This document shows, in pieces, positions 15,938-24,897 of a stretch of DNA of 64,000 bases (the stretch's first letter is position 1; the number at the start of each line of letters is the position of its first letter). The translations under genes were made by a program, and so were the position numbers. Location: assembly GCF_004000985.1 (NCBI RefSeq), contig NZ_BIMH01000004.1, positions 150,458-214,457 on the forward strand. Direction: 5' to 3'. The notes beneath the pieces are model-generated. The model saw only the letters and a program-made list of their open reading frames with translations. It was not told the DNA's origin and did no database searches. The stretch comes from Paenibacillus validus NBRC 15382. Its GTDB lineage: Bacteria > Bacillota > Bacilli > Paenibacillales > NBRC-103111.

Positions 15938-15965
15938 TTGCAACTTACATAAAATTAGTTATAAT
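15938..15965 (+). promoter_or_regulatory. azoR promoter
   Basis: TTGCAA (15938-15943), a 16-base spacer and TATAAT (15960-15965), about 50 bases before the azoreductase ATG. Confidence 0.65.
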
Positions 15966-16015
15966 AAAAACGTACACATCTCACATCACAATTATGGAAA
16001 GGACGTTTTCAGATT

Positions 16016-16651
16016 ATGGCAACTGTACTGTACATCACTGCACATCCTCATGACCATCAAGCTTCATTCAGCATGGCTGTGGGAAAAGAATTTATCGAGG
16101 CCTACCGTGAAGCAAATCCGACAGATGAAATTATTCACCTGGATTTATACAAAACGGACATTCCACATATCGACGCTGACGTATTTAGCGGATGGGGAAA
16201 ACTTCAATCGGGCTCTTCGTTCGACCAACTGTCCGATGCGGAGAAAGCCAAAGTCGCAAGACTAAATGAAATTGTCGGTCAATACGTGGCCGCTGATAAA
16301 TATGTTTATGTTTCTCCAATGTGGAATTTTTCGTTCCCTCCTATTTTGAAAGCCTACATTGATGCAATTTGTGTTTCAGGCAAAACGTTTAAATATACCG
16401 AGAACGGGCCGGTCGGCTTGCTTACGGACAAAAAAGCGATCCATATTCAAGCTAGCGGCGGTGTCTACTCCGAAGGACCGGCTGCAAGTTTCGAAAGCGG
16501 CCACAGCTACCTGAGCAAAATTATGCAATTTCATGGTGTTCCATCCTTTGAAGGAATCTTTGTTGAAGGCATGGCCGCTATGCCGGATCAAGCCCAATCG
16601 ATTAAAGAGAAGGCTATCGCGCAAGCAAAAGAAGCTGCAAAACGTTTCTAA
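16016..16651 (+). CDS. azoR: FMN-dependent NADH-azoreductase
   Basis: 211 residues with a flavodoxin-like fold. [20 protein letters not shown] at the N-terminus and [19 protein letters not shown] (about residues 98-116) are the FMN-binding signatures of AzoR. The family reduces azo dyes and quinones by two electrons with NADH and helps against thiol-reactive quinones. It is soluble. In B. subtilis such genes answer to YodB/MhqR repressors; inverted GAACAA half-sites lie 150 bases upstream here, but no regulator gene is adjacent. A terminator follows. Confidence 0.93.
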   Translation: MATVLYITAHPHDHQASFSMAVGKEFIEAYREANPTDEIIHLDLYKTDIPHIDADVFSGWGKLQSGSSFDQLSDAEKAKVARLNEIVGQYVAADKYVYVSPMWNFSFPPILKAYIDAICVSGKTFKYTENGPVGLLTDKKAIHIQASGGVYSEGPAASFESGHSYLSKIMQFHGVPSFEGIFVEGMAAMPDQAQSIKEKAIAQAKEAAKRF

Positions 16652-16680
16652 TCCACAACATGCATGTGAAAAAAAGATAC

Positions 16681-16712
16681 AGAGGCCCGCTGCTTAGCGG
16701 GCCTATCTTTTT
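16681..16712 (+). terminator. terminator after azoR
   Basis: Stem AGGCCCGCT/AGCGGGCCT and a T-rich tail. Confidence 0.85.
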
Positions 16713-16845
16713 ATTTATTTCAATGGATAATATTGCCTTATCAGCATTATTATAGTAATGTGAAATTAAACAATGCCAATGAATTACAGTCGCCGCTTCC
16801 GTAAATAATAGGTTTGATAGGAATACAAGCCAAGGAGATGAGCGC

Positions 16846-17019
16846 ATGTCGAAATCGGAGAATGATTTTCCCAATTATTACGACGGTTCCTTGAATGTTG
16901 AGTTTTCTCAAGAAATTACGGAAGGGCCAGATGTTCATCTTAAAGAAGCTCCGGCCCAGGACGAAGAATGGCGCCGGTACATCAGCGCGAACCCTTACGG
17001 GATGCACGGCCATCTTTAA
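16846..17019 (+). CDS. 57-residue acidic small protein
   Basis: The ATG at 16846 has AAGGAG 8 bases upstream. The peptide is acidic and soluble, with aromatic clusters (DFPNYYDGS, EEWRRYISANPYG, MHGHL at the end). No domain is recognised. A terminator directly follows (17068-17104), and flanking terminators make it a monocistronic unit, which supports it as a real gene. Confidence 0.6.
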   Translation: MSKSENDFPNYYDGSLNVEFSQEITEGPDVHLKEAPAQDEEWRRYISANPYGMHGHL

Positions 17020-17067
17020 TGCGTAACCGGCTTCCGTTATCGGCAGCTTCATCAAATTCAAGAGAAC

Positions 17068-17104
17068 AAGAACCCCACTACTTGCTGCTGTGGGGTTCTC
17101 TTTA
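17068..17104 (+). terminator. terminator after the 57-residue gene
   Basis: Stem AGAACCCCAC/GTGGGGTTCT followed by CTTT. It lies between convergent genes. Confidence 0.75.
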
Positions 17105-17109
17105 TGAAA

Positions 17110-18075
17110 TCATGATGAGGTCAGCTGCCGGATTGGCGATCCGGACAAATAAGCTTGGATGTCTTCCACCGCGTCCCGATAATACGTATGGTAATTCGCT
17201 TGTGACACGTATCCGAGATGCGGTGTGGTCAGAACATGGGGCAAGGACCGGAATACGTCGTCCTTCGGCAAAGGCTCGATGTCGAATACGTCCAAGCCTG
17301 CACCGGCGATCCAGCCGTTAAGAAGAGCTTCCGCGAGGGCGGTTTGATCCACGATCGGAGCTCGGGAAGTATTGATCAGATAGGCGGATGGGCGCATCCG
17401 CCTGAGCTCTGAGGGTCCAAGCAAGCCTCTCGTCCGTTCGCTGAGCACAAGATGGATGGAGACAAAATCACTGCTTTCCAGCAGTTCTTCCTTGGAGGCT
17501 GCCAGCCGCACGCCGACCTCATCGGTCCGCTCTTGGGTTAAATGCTGGCTCCAGGCCATCACATCCATGCCGAAGGCCAACCCGATGCGCGCCACCCGAC
17601 TGCCGATCTTACCGAGTCCCAGCAGGCCGAGTCGTTTGCCGTAGAGGTCAGTCCCGATCGAGCTTTGCCAAGGGCCATTCGATCGGAGCGCGTTATGTTC
17701 GGGCACAATCTGTCGGGCCAGCCCCAATATTAAAGCCCAGGTAAGCTCAACGGCGGGCTCCGTTTTGCCCGCTGTGCCGCAAACGACCACACCGTGCGAA
17801 GCAGCGGCTGCAAGATCGATTGCCGCATTGCGCATGCCTGTCGTAACGAGCAGCTTCAACCGCGGCAGACGTGCGAGTAACGAAGCCCGAAAAGGCGTGC
17901 GTTCGCGCATGATCACAACGATATCATAATCGGCGAGCGCTGCCGCCGTTTCATCCTCCCCCTCAAAATGCCGATGAAAGGATTGAACCTCAATTCGATC
18001 TAGGAGCGAGGACCAGTCGGCCATCGTCCGTGCTACCTGCTGGTAGTCATCAAGTATCGCACAGCGAAGTTTCAT
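17110..18075 (-). CDS. D-2-hydroxyacid dehydrogenase family protein
   Basis: 321 residues. The NAD-binding loop GLLGLGKIGSRVARIG (about residues 147-162), the substrate Arg in LINTSRAPIVDQ, the Glu in DIEPLP and the catalytic His in TTPHLGYVS are all in order. Family members oxidise or reduce D-2-hydroxy acids (phosphoglycerate, glyoxylate or hydroxypyruvate type); no ACT domain is present, so SerA-type regulation is unlikely. The ATG at 18075 has GGAGG 10 bases upstream. The substrate is unknown. Confidence 0.9.
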   Translation of the reverse strand: MKLRCAILDDYQQVARTMADWSSLLDRIEVQSFHRHFEGEDETAAALADYDIVVIMRERTPFRASLLARLPRLKLLVTTGMRNAAIDLAAAASHGVVVCGTAGKTEPAVELTWALILGLARQIVPEHNALRSNGPWQSSIGTDLYGKRLGLLGLGKIGSRVARIGLAFGMDVMAWSQHLTQERTDEVGVRLAASKEELLESSDFVSIHLVLSERTRGLLGPSELRRMRPSAYLINTSRAPIVDQTALAEALLNGWIAGAGLDVFDIEPLPKDDVFRSLPHVLTTPHLGYVSQANYHTYYRDAVEDIQAYLSGSPIRQLTSS

Positions 18076-18133
18076 TCGCGGGCAACCTCCTTCTGATTGG
18101 GTGTACATGCTCTAACCTGTATCTTCGATTTCA

Positions 18134-18388
18134 TCAAGGCCTTGTCGCTTGTTCCAAATCCGATAAAAGGGCAAAAGCTTCCTCATTCGACCGCCCGCAC
18201 ATTTCTACCGACGCCTTCAAGCTGCTGCAAACGGCCGGACGCTCCGGCTTCCCAAAGAGGTTGCAAGTATTCTCATCGGAAAGCTGCGAACAGCGGACTC
18301 CCGCCGGCTTCCCGTGCGGCATTCCGGGAATGGGAGAAGAAATGGAAACGACAATACAGCAAGCTGCGCAGCCTACCCGGCAGTCCAA
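18134..18388 (-). CDS. YkgJ-family cysteine-cluster protein
   Basis: 84 residues starting DCRVGCAACCIVVSISS, then PGMPHGKPAGVRC and FGKPERPAVC: the cysteine pattern of the YkgJ/UPF0153 family, thought to bind zinc or an iron-sulfur cluster. The best start is a TTG at 18388, placed 8 bases after GGGGGG; the frame is open 29 codons further upstream but without family similarity. The gene lies 58 bases upstream of the hydroxyacid dehydrogenase gene on the same strand. Its function is unknown. Confidence 0.8.
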   Translation of the reverse strand: MDCRVGCAACCIVVSISSPIPGMPHGKPAGVRCSQLSDENTCNLFGKPERPAVCSSLKASVEMCGRSNEEAFALLSDLEQATRP

Positions 18389-18554
18389 TACGGAGTCCCC
18401 CCGTTCTTCAAGTAATGTAGGAAGCTTGGATCGATCATTTCTTCCATCCCTTGTATAATTCCACATCGACAACATTTATCCTTTTCTTACCCGGATTTTG
18501 CGCGAACGGGTGCTGGCCCGCTGTGCGGCGAATGCGCCTTTGGCTATCTTTTTT

Positions 18555-18580
18555 GTTTATGGAAATCCAAAAAAGGGTAT
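18555..18580 (+). promoter_or_regulatory. sigma-B-like promoter of the PfpI gene
   Basis: GTTTAT (18555-18560), a 14-base spacer and GGGTAT (18575-18580) fit the general-stress sigma factor consensus GTTTAA-N12-15-GGGTAT, about 50 bases before the start of a gene whose B. subtilis relative is a general stress protein. Confidence 0.55.
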
Positions 18581-18630
18581 TGTACAGTATGGGCACCAAA
18601 TCACCATTTTCAAAAAGGAGTGTTAACGAG

Positions 18631-19158
18631 ATGAAGAAAGTCGCTTTCCTGTTAGCCAACGATTTTGAAGATTCCGAAATGCAGAAACCGTACGATGCGA
18701 TCAAAGCGGACGGGCATGAAACCGTCATTATCGGGTTGAAAAAGGGCGAACAGCTGACAGGCAAGAACAAGACGATCACGTATACGGCTGATGCGTCCAT
18801 CGATGAAGTGAAGGCTGACCAGTTCGACGCGGTCGTCATTCCTGGCGGGTCGTCGCCGGAAAACCTGCGTCTCAACAAGCAGATCCAGCAATTCGTCAAA
18901 GACATGGACAGTCAGGGCAAACCGATATCGGCCATTTGCCATGGGCCGCAAATTCTGATCAGCGCCGGTCTTGCTAAAGGCAAAACATTGACGTGCTACC
19001 CTCCATTGAAGGATGATCTGATCAATGCAGGCGCCAACTACGTCGATCAAGAGGTCGCCGTTGACGGCAACTACGTCACGTCGCGAACGCCTGCCGACGA
19101 ACCAGCGTTCATCCGCGAAACGCTGAACAAATTGCGTACGCCCGTCAGTCAGCCTTAA
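18631..19158 (+). CDS. DJ-1/PfpI-family stress protein (YfkM-like)
   Basis: 175 residues of the class I glutamine amidotransferase-like fold. The nucleophile elbow ISAICHGPQILISAG holds Cys103-His104, and LLANDFEDSE carries the conserved Glu. Family members act as glyoxalase III or deglycase-like enzymes or peptidases; B. subtilis YfkM is general stress protein 18. It is cytoplasmic. The ATG at 18631 has AAGGAG 10 bases upstream, and a sigma-B-like promoter lies upstream. A terminator follows. Confidence 0.9.
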   Translation: MKKVAFLLANDFEDSEMQKPYDAIKADGHETVIIGLKKGEQLTGKNKTITYTADASIDEVKADQFDAVVIPGGSSPENLRLNKQIQQFVKDMDSQGKPISAICHGPQILISAGLAKGKTLTCYPPLKDDLINAGANYVDQEVAVDGNYVTSRTPADEPAFIRETLNKLRTPVSQP

Positions 19159-19197
19159 CGCTAACCGTGAAAAAGTAGAGGTCACCCCATTCACGCC

Positions 19198-19232
19198 CCA
19201 AAAATCCGGAAGAATTCTTTCGGATTTTTTTG
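19198..19232 (+). terminator. terminator after the PfpI-family gene
   Basis: Stem AAATCCG/CGGATTT around AAGAATTCTT, then seven T residues. Confidence 0.85.
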
Positions 19233-19356
19233 CGTTTTTTTCGCTTCCCATCGCGCTCATGTTCGGAACTGCTCATGTACCCCCTTTAACCCTAAATGAA
19301 TACTTTAATAGCAAGAGGCAGAATCATCCGGTCTGTTCTATAGAGGAGGACTCAGC

Positions 19357-20388
19357 ATGGAGGTATGGAAGGAACATTTCGAGCAACTGATTTTCCTGCA
19401 GGATCAGCCAAGCGGTTTGAAAGCCATTATCGCCATTCATAATACGAAGCTCGGGGCTGCGCTTGGCGGATGCCGGATGTGGCATTATGCCTCCGAAGAA
19501 GATGCCGTCCGGGATGCGCTCCGTTTAGCAAAAGGCATGACCTATAAATCAGCGATTTCCGGTCTTCCATACGGCGGAGGTAAAGCGGTTATCCTTGGCC
19601 CTCCCGATCAACGGAAGCACGAGCTGTTATTTCGCGCCCTCGGCCGTTATATTGAAAGCTTGCAGGGACGCTATATAACGGGCATGGACTTGGGAACAAG
19701 CGTTGCGGATATGGACTGGATCCGATTAGAAACAACCTATGTGACGGATACTACCGGTTCGCTTGGGGCTACCGGCGATTTAACAGCTGCTATGACGGCC
19801 TATGGCGTTTACCTGGGTATCCGGGCTTCGCTCAAACGCGTATTCGGTACGGAGACGTTCATCCATAGAACGGTTGCTGTTCAGGGGTTAGGGAAGGTAG
19901 GCTATCAGCTTTGCCGGTATTTGAAACGTTCGGGCGCCAAACTAGTCGTATCGGATGTGAATCCTAGCCGAAGGAATCAGGCTGTCAAAGATTTCGGCGC
20001 ACATGCGCTGCGCCCGGATGAAATCGTTGAAGCCGCCTGCGATGTCTTCTCGCCTTGCGCTCTAGGCGGGATCATTAACGATCTCACCCTGCCCCGGCTT
20101 CGATGCCGGATTGTAGCCGGAGCCGCCAATAACCAATTGGCCGAGAAGCGGCACGGTCATCAGCTTCATAAGCTCGGCATCCTTTATGCGCCCGACTATA
20201 TCATCAATGCCGGGGGCATTATTGTCACCTCTTGCGAATTGAACGGCAGCGACGCCGCATTCGCAAATAAACAGGTAGAGAACATCTACCGTACGCTTAC
20301 GAACGTGTTCGACTACGCGGGTCGGAAGCGAATCCCGACATCGGAAGCTGCAGACGAGCGGACCGAACAACTTCTGGCAGCTCCCTGA
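19357..20388 (+). CDS. leucine dehydrogenase (Leu/Phe/Val dehydrogenase family)
   Basis: 343 residues, slightly shorter than the usual 364. The catalytic lysines are in GMTYKSAISGLPYGGGKAV (Lys64 and Lys76); the coenzyme loop is VAVQGLGKVGYQLC and the C-terminal domain has DYIINAGGIIVT. The enzyme deaminates leucine, valine or isoleucine to branched 2-oxo acids with NAD, giving primers for branched-chain fatty acids and a nitrogen source. GGAGG precedes the ATG. The branched-chain 2-oxoacid genes often found next to it in Bacillus are absent here. Confidence 0.93.
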   Translation: MEVWKEHFEQLIFLQDQPSGLKAIIAIHNTKLGAALGGCRMWHYASEEDAVRDALRLAKGMTYKSAISGLPYGGGKAVILGPPDQRKHELLFRALGRYIESLQGRYITGMDLGTSVADMDWIRLETTYVTDTTGSLGATGDLTAAMTAYGVYLGIRASLKRVFGTETFIHRTVAVQGLGKVGYQLCRYLKRSGAKLVVSDVNPSRRNQAVKDFGAHALRPDEIVEAACDVFSPCALGGIINDLTLPRLRCRIVAGAANNQLAEKRHGHQLHKLGILYAPDYIINAGGIIVTSCELNGSDAAFANKQVENIYRTLTNVFDYAGRKRIPTSEAADERTEQLLAAP

Positions 20389-20439
20389 CGGACCCCTCTG
20401 TTGAATTATGGAATGGCCGAAAGCCTATAAACGTGAAAT

Positions 20440-20477
20440 AGTCGGGGAGGAGTTTATTCCTGCCCGACTGTTGTTTG
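20440..20477 (+). terminator. terminator between the convergent leucine dehydrogenase and deoR-type genes
   Basis: Stem AGTCGGG/CCCGACT with a T-rich plus-strand tail (GTTGTTT). Confidence 0.7.
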
Positions 20478-20478
20478 G

Positions 20479-21267
20479 TTAAGCGGTAATCACGTGTACG
20501 CCTCTCGCGCGAAGCTTATCGATTTCTTCGGGCGGCACTTTACGGTCCGTAATGACCGTATGAACCTGATCGACGTTAACAATCCGGTAAAAAGCTACCT
20601 TATTGAACTTGCTGTGGTCCGCGAGCACCACAACATGTTTCGCGTTCTCAATAATTTTCCGGACGACTCTTGCTTCCTCCATACTTGGAGTGGTCAAGCC
20701 TTGCTCGAGGCTAAACCCGTTAATTCCAATGAACGCATACTCGCAATACACGCCGTCCAGCGCTTTCTCGGCCGCCTCTCCAATTAAGGCGAACGTATTC
20801 GGACGAATGTTGCCTCCGGTTAAGAACAAATGATTTTCATTCGATCCCATTAAATCTATAGCCACATTGATAGCATTGGTCACGATGGTAAGTCCGGTGC
20901 GATCCTTGATTTTTTTCGTCATATGACTGACGGTTGTCCCTGTCGACAGGGCAATCGTCATCCCGTTTTCGATTAACTTTGCGGCCTCTGAGGCGATAGC
21001 CTGCTTCTCATCCGTAAATTGATCCTCCTTCTCTATAAAAGAAGGCTCGATAAACAGATTCTCGTTTAATATCGCCCCGCCATGACTGCGCAGCAGCAAT
21101 TTATCGCGTTCCAGCTTCTCCAAATCTTTACGAATGGTAACTTCCGAAACGTCCAATTCGGAGCTTAGGAAGGATACGTCCACGCTCTTATGAATTTTCA
21201 AATAATCCATAATGAATTGATGTCTCTCAATGCTTCTCATTCTTCGATTCGCATGATCCTCTTCCAT
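20479..21267 (-). CDS. DeoR/GlpR-family sugar-phosphate-responsive repressor
   Basis: 262 residues. An N-terminal helix-turn-helix (VSFLSSELDVSEVTIRKDL, about residues 31-49) is followed by a phosphosugar-binding domain with TNAINVAIDL, LTGGNIRPNTFALIG and VVLADHSKFNK, all DeoR hallmarks. It probably represses the adjacent sugar-alcohol operon and releases when a sugar phosphate binds. Its own promoter carries AACGAAAC-type repeats that recur at the promoter of the operon 8 kb away, pointing to joint control with autoregulation. The gene follows the last operon gene by 139 bases. Confidence 0.92.
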   Translation of the reverse strand: MEEDHANRRMRSIERHQFIMDYLKIHKSVDVSFLSSELDVSEVTIRKDLEKLERDKLLLRSHGGAILNENLFIEPSFIEKEDQFTDEKQAIASEAAKLIENGMTIALSTGTTVSHMTKKIKDRTGLTIVTNAINVAIDLMGSNENHLFLTGGNIRPNTFALIGEAAEKALDGVYCEYAFIGINGFSLEQGLTTPSMEEARVVRKIIENAKHVVVLADHSKFNKVAFYRIVNVDQVHTVITDRKVPPEEIDKLRARGVHVITA

Positions 21268-21284
21268 ATAAGTTCCCTCTCAGT

Positions 21285-21346
21285 GTTTCGTTTTGTTCTG
21301 AATTGTTTCGTTTCGTTATTATAGTAGTAGTATAGATAATTTTGTC
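21285..21346 (-). promoter_or_regulatory. promoter and operator repeats of the DeoR-type gene
   Basis: Minus-strand TATAAT at 21323-21318 with a weak -35 around 21346. Downstream are the repeats AACGAAACGAAAC (about 21316-21304) and AAAACGAAAC (21294-21285), the same motif as at 29124-29164. Confidence 0.65.
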
Positions 21347-21406
21347 CGAGTTGGCAATTCAGAATTCCTGAGAAAGCGGCTTGTCTACAACCTTCATCCC
21401 CTTATT

Positions 21407-22462
21407 TTACGCGTTCAACAGCAAAATTTTACCTTTCACGGTACTCGGATCGCGATATAATTCGAAAGCTTTGCCGATGTCCTCCAGCGGGTACTGTTTA
21501 AACACCATATCTTTAAAGTTCAACAATCCACGTTTCAGGAAATGCAGCGTTAATTCCCATTCATCCCCAGGGAACGGAGAGCTGTAGGACATCCAGGAGC
21601 CCGTTAACGTAAATTCTTTGCGATTCAACAATTCAAACTGCTTATGCGAGAAGGTCAAATCCCGCACGGGCGTCCCGATAAAGCAAACCTTCGCTTTATT
21701 GGCGGCGATCTCGAAGCTTAATCTCATCGTAACGTCGGACCCTGCCGTCTCCATGACAACGCCAAATCCATGATTGCCCGTGATCTGCTTCCATCCCTCT
21801 TCGAACCCTGCTTTGGCCGAATTAATCGTATAATCGGCGCCAAGCCTTTTGGCGGTAGCCAGTCTCTCGTCATCGATATCAAAAACGGTAATATCTTTGG
21901 CGCCCAACACTCTGGCCCATTGGAGCGTCAGCAATCCGATATTCCCCCCGCCCAGAATGGCGACATGCTCCCCGCCTTGATATTGAATTAACCTTAGCGC
22001 GTGCAGAGCTACGGCCGACGGTTCAACAAAGGCGGCTTCCTCGAAGCTTATGCTCTCGTCGAACGTAATCGCGTTTGCTTCCGGAATGACCACATATTCA
22101 GCCCAGCTCCCGTTAACCCGGGAACCTACGAAGGAATAATGCTTGCATTGGGCGAAGTTGCCGCTAAGGCAATCATGACATTCGTAACAAGGCTTGAGCG
22201 GAACTCCCACGACCCGGTCGCCCGCCTTCACGCGGGTCACTTCGCTTCCGATGCTCTCCACAACGCCGGAAAACTCATGACCGAGCACTATGGGATAGTG
22301 ATGAGCGGCATCTCCCATTACGCGGGGCAAATCGGAACCGCAAATTCCCGTCGCTTTAACCTTAATCAATATTTCATGCCGTTGTAACGAAGGCGTATCC
22401 ATTTCCTCTATTCGTATATCGTTCTTCGCATAAAGCACGGCAGCTTTCATGCTCCTCACCAT
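21407..22462 (-). CDS. GatD-like zinc-dependent polyol (phosphate) dehydrogenase
   Basis: 351 residues of the zinc medium-chain dehydrogenase family. ATGICGSDLPRVMGD with GHEFSG gives the catalytic zinc site, CYECHDC plus the C of FAQC the structural zinc, and ILGGGNIGLLT the NAD loop. TLTGSWMSYSSPFPGDEWE closely resembles E. coli galactitol-1-phosphate 5-dehydrogenase. It would oxidise a hexitol or its phosphate to a ketose. ATG 22462 overlaps the stop of the preceding kinase fragment (ATGGTGA); an alternative ATG is at 22450. It is the last gene of the operon. Confidence 0.85.
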   Translation of the reverse strand: MVRSMKAAVLYAKNDIRIEEMDTPSLQRHEILIKVKATGICGSDLPRVMGDAAHHYPIVLGHEFSGVVESIGSEVTRVKAGDRVVGVPLKPCYECHDCLSGNFAQCKHYSFVGSRVNGSWAEYVVIPEANAITFDESISFEEAAFVEPSAVALHALRLIQYQGGEHVAILGGGNIGLLTLQWARVLGAKDITVFDIDDERLATAKRLGADYTINSAKAGFEEGWKQITGNHGFGVVMETAGSDVTMRLSFEIAANKAKVCFIGTPVRDLTFSHKQFELLNRKEFTLTGSWMSYSSPFPGDEWELTLHFLKRGLLNFKDMVFKQYPLEDIGKAFELYRDPSTVKGKILLLNA

Positions 22463-23222
22463 CCCATCTTCGGAAATACATCTCTAAGTTTGATATAGGT
22501 CTCCAGGTATACGTCGTACACCTGCCGGTAAACCTCTTGGTTTGTTGGGTTGGGCGTTTGCTCGCGCTGGATGCGGACCGTCTTGCTCACCGCATCCTCA
22601 CAATCCCGATACACTCCCGTTCCGACACCTGCCAAGATGGCTGCGCCTAACGTGGCGGCGGAATCCGAAGAAGGAATACGGAACGCTTTGCCTGTAATAT
22701 CCGCTTTAATTTGCGTCCACAGCTCACTGTTCGCGGCCCCGCCGACACTATGCAGCGTATGCACGGGTACGCCGCTTTGCTCGGCCGTCTTTAAATTATG
22801 CTGCAGGGACAACGCGCACCCTTCCATAATCGCTCGAATCATATGCCCTTTGGTCTTGTCGAAAGACAAGCCGATAAAGACGCCCTTCGCGTCAGGGTCC
22901 CAAATCGGCGAACGCTCCCCGGCCATATACGGCAGGAAAACAAGCCCTTCGCTTCCCGGTCTGATCCGGGAAGCTGCTTCGTTGGCATACCGGAAAAAAT
23001 CGGACTCGGTTCCCCCGAATTCCCGCTTCATCCAGTTCAAGCTGCCGCCTCCGACCGTTCCCCCCTGCAGAATCCACCTGTCTTTAACAACGTGACAGCT
23101 TAATATCAGCTTCTCGTTCTTAACCGGACGGTCCATGACAATACTCATGCCCCCGGCCTGGCCCCCCTGCTCCTGCACTTCCCCGGCATAGACCGCTCCG
23201 GCTCCCAAGGTTGCACAGTCCT
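22456..23222 (-). pseudogene. C-terminal half of an FGGY (xylulokinase-type) kinase
   Basis: From about 23222 downwards, one frame encodes only the second half of an FGGY carbohydrate kinase: DCATLGAGAVYAGEV, QGGTVGGGSLNWMKREFG, LPYMAGERSPIWDPDAKG, HSVGGAANSELWTQIKADI and SSDSAATLGAAILAG. The N-terminal half with the sugar-binding site and catalytic Asp (about 240 residues) is missing. The frame joins directly to a truncated PfkB gene in another frame, so a deletion removed the end of one gene and the start of the other. The piece cannot be an active kinase alone. Confidence 0.85.
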
Positions 23223-23875
23223 TGTTCGAACAACCGCTGCGTCCCCTCTTCGACATTCGGACAGCCGGTAAGCCGTTCCACTTCATCGCCGCTTGGAAGC
23301 AAAATGTCGGTATGCTGCAAGACAGGGCCGTACCAACCGATCCATTTGCGATCCAAGGCAAGCTCGGGTCTAAGATTCGGATCAAACGTCACGATCCCTC
23401 CGCCGCGCTTGACTACACGGACCGCTTCATAGCAAAGTTCCCTGATCGAATCGTTGATGGTCAGGCTGGTGCCGCTGAGGTGCAGCGCCTTCGTCCCCTG
23501 CATAAATTGGAGGTCTATGGGCCAAGGGATCTCCACGGCCGCTGAATCGTTCATATGGAACAGAAAGTCCCGCGAGCCGTCGTCGGAATAAGTGACAAAC
23601 GCCATCCCCGTCGTCTTGGCATCGCTCCGGTACACGTGCGCACACTGAATTCCATCCTTCATCAGCCGATCCGTGAGGCAGCGTCCGAACGCATCCTGCC
23701 CGACCGCTCCAATGATTCCACAGCTTAAGCCCAATTTGGCGACGGCGTCGATAAATATAGCCGGCGCGCCGCTCGGATAAGGGCCTGCGAACATCGCTGG
23801 CTCCGAAAGCGGAACATTCGTCTCCGTTCGCATGATCTCGACGAGCAGCTCTCCGATTGTATATACGTGCTCCAT
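23223..23875 (-). pseudogene. 5' part of a PfkB-family sugar kinase, truncated by deletion
   Basis: Begins with a good ribosome site (GAGGTGAG) and MEHVYTIGELLVEI, then shows PfkB sequence (GPYPSGAPAIFIDAVAKLG, VGQDAFGRC, FDPNLRPELA, LPSGDEVERLTG). After RLFEQ, near 23225, the similarity stops; the frame runs about 29 more meaningless codons to 23120. A complete PfkB enzyme has about 320 residues and needs the GAGD anion hole near the C-terminus, which is lost here. The following sequence belongs to an FGGY kinase in a different frame. Confidence 0.85.
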
Positions 23876-23886
23876 GAACTCACCTC

Positions 23887-24897
23887 TTATGGCAGTCTGA
23901 CGACGCCTTTGATCACGGCTTGATCCCGTTTCCCTTCCAATAGCCCGGTCACATCCTCCAGGGAGAGCTCGGATATAATCGGATCAAGTTCGAATTGCCC
24001 GGATTCGATCATGCGGATCGCCCGAACTTGCGTGTCCGGATACGTAAAGGAACCGATGATCCGCAGCTCTTTACGGAACACCTCGAACGGCTCGATCGCA
24101 ACGGCTTTATTCTCCGGATACGCTGCGAATAACAGGATGTCCCCGCCGCGTTTCGTTGCTTTCATGCATTGCATGAGGACATCGCCGGCGCCGGCGCAAT
24201 CGACCGTCACGTCCAGATCGATTAATTCCTTGATTTTGTGCTTCTCGTTTACGGGGTCTATCGTTCGGAAGCCAAGCTTCTCCGCCACATTCCGTTTAAT
24301 CGCCTGCGGCTCGACGAGCGTAACCTCGCTGGCTCCCTGCAGCCGCATCGCCTGCAGCATCAACTGACCGATAAAGCCGCCGCCGAAAACAGCCCCGCGA
24401 TAGCCCGCCTTGACTTGCAGCCGGTCAAGTCCGTGAAGTACGCACGAAACCGGTTCGGCTAAACAAGCCTTAAGCGGGTCAGTCCCCGGCTTCATCTTGT
24501 AAATCAGCTCCTCGGGAACCGCGCAGTACACGGAAAGTCCTCCGTTCACATCAACGCCCAGCGCCGTCATGCCGCTGCATAAATGCGGCACCCCTTCCAA
24601 ACAAGAAACGCAGTTGCCGCACCACCGGTTCGGATTGACCGAAACAAAGTCTCCGACCGCCGTGTGACGAATGTCTTTGCCGATTTGCTCCACGACCCCT
24701 GCGAATTCATGCCCGATGGTAACGGGAAAGGATGCCGGGTAGGTGCCGTGGTAAATATGCCGGTCCGTGCCGCAAATCCCGCAAGCGTAAACTTTCACCA
24801 GCACCTCCCGGTCTCCAATATGCGGGCGCTCGACATGCCGATATTCCATGACTCCCGGTTGATGAAGCAGCAGGGCTGCAAACGTTTCTGTGCTCAT
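23887..24897 (-). CDS. zinc-dependent alcohol (polyol) dehydrogenase
   Basis: 336 residues. CGICGTD and IGHEFAGVV supply the catalytic zinc; four cysteines in RWCGNCVSCLEGVPHLC hold the structural zinc; GAVFGGGFIGQLMLQ is the NAD loop. It belongs to the sorbitol/L-threonine dehydrogenase group and would oxidise the imported sugar alcohol to a ketose. GGAGG lies 6 bases before the ATG, which overlaps the stop of the upstream permease gene by 4 bases (translational coupling). The substrate is unknown; hexitols fit the neighbours. Confidence 0.88.
   Translation of the reverse strand: MSTETFAALLLHQPGVMEYRHVERPHIGDREVLVKVYACGICGTDRHIYHGTYPASFPVTIGHEFAGVVEQIGKDIRHTAVGDFVSVNPNRWCGNCVSCLEGVPHLCSGMTALGVDVNGGLSVYCAVPEELIYKMKPGTDPLKACLAEPVSCVLHGLDRLQVKAGYRGAVFGGGFIGQLMLQAMRLQGASEVTLVEPQAIKRNVAEKLGFRTIDPVNEKHKIKELIDLDVTVDCAGAGDVLMQCMKATKRGGDILLFAAYPENKAVAIEPFEVFRKELRIIGSFTYPDTQVRAIRMIESGQFELDPIISELSLEDVTGLLEGKRDQAVIKGVVRLP

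Noticed and set aside
17104..18108. Complete overlap or fusion of the hydroxyacid dehydrogenase with upstream codons
   Set aside because: The 11 extra codons lack similarity; the ribosome site supports the start at 18075.
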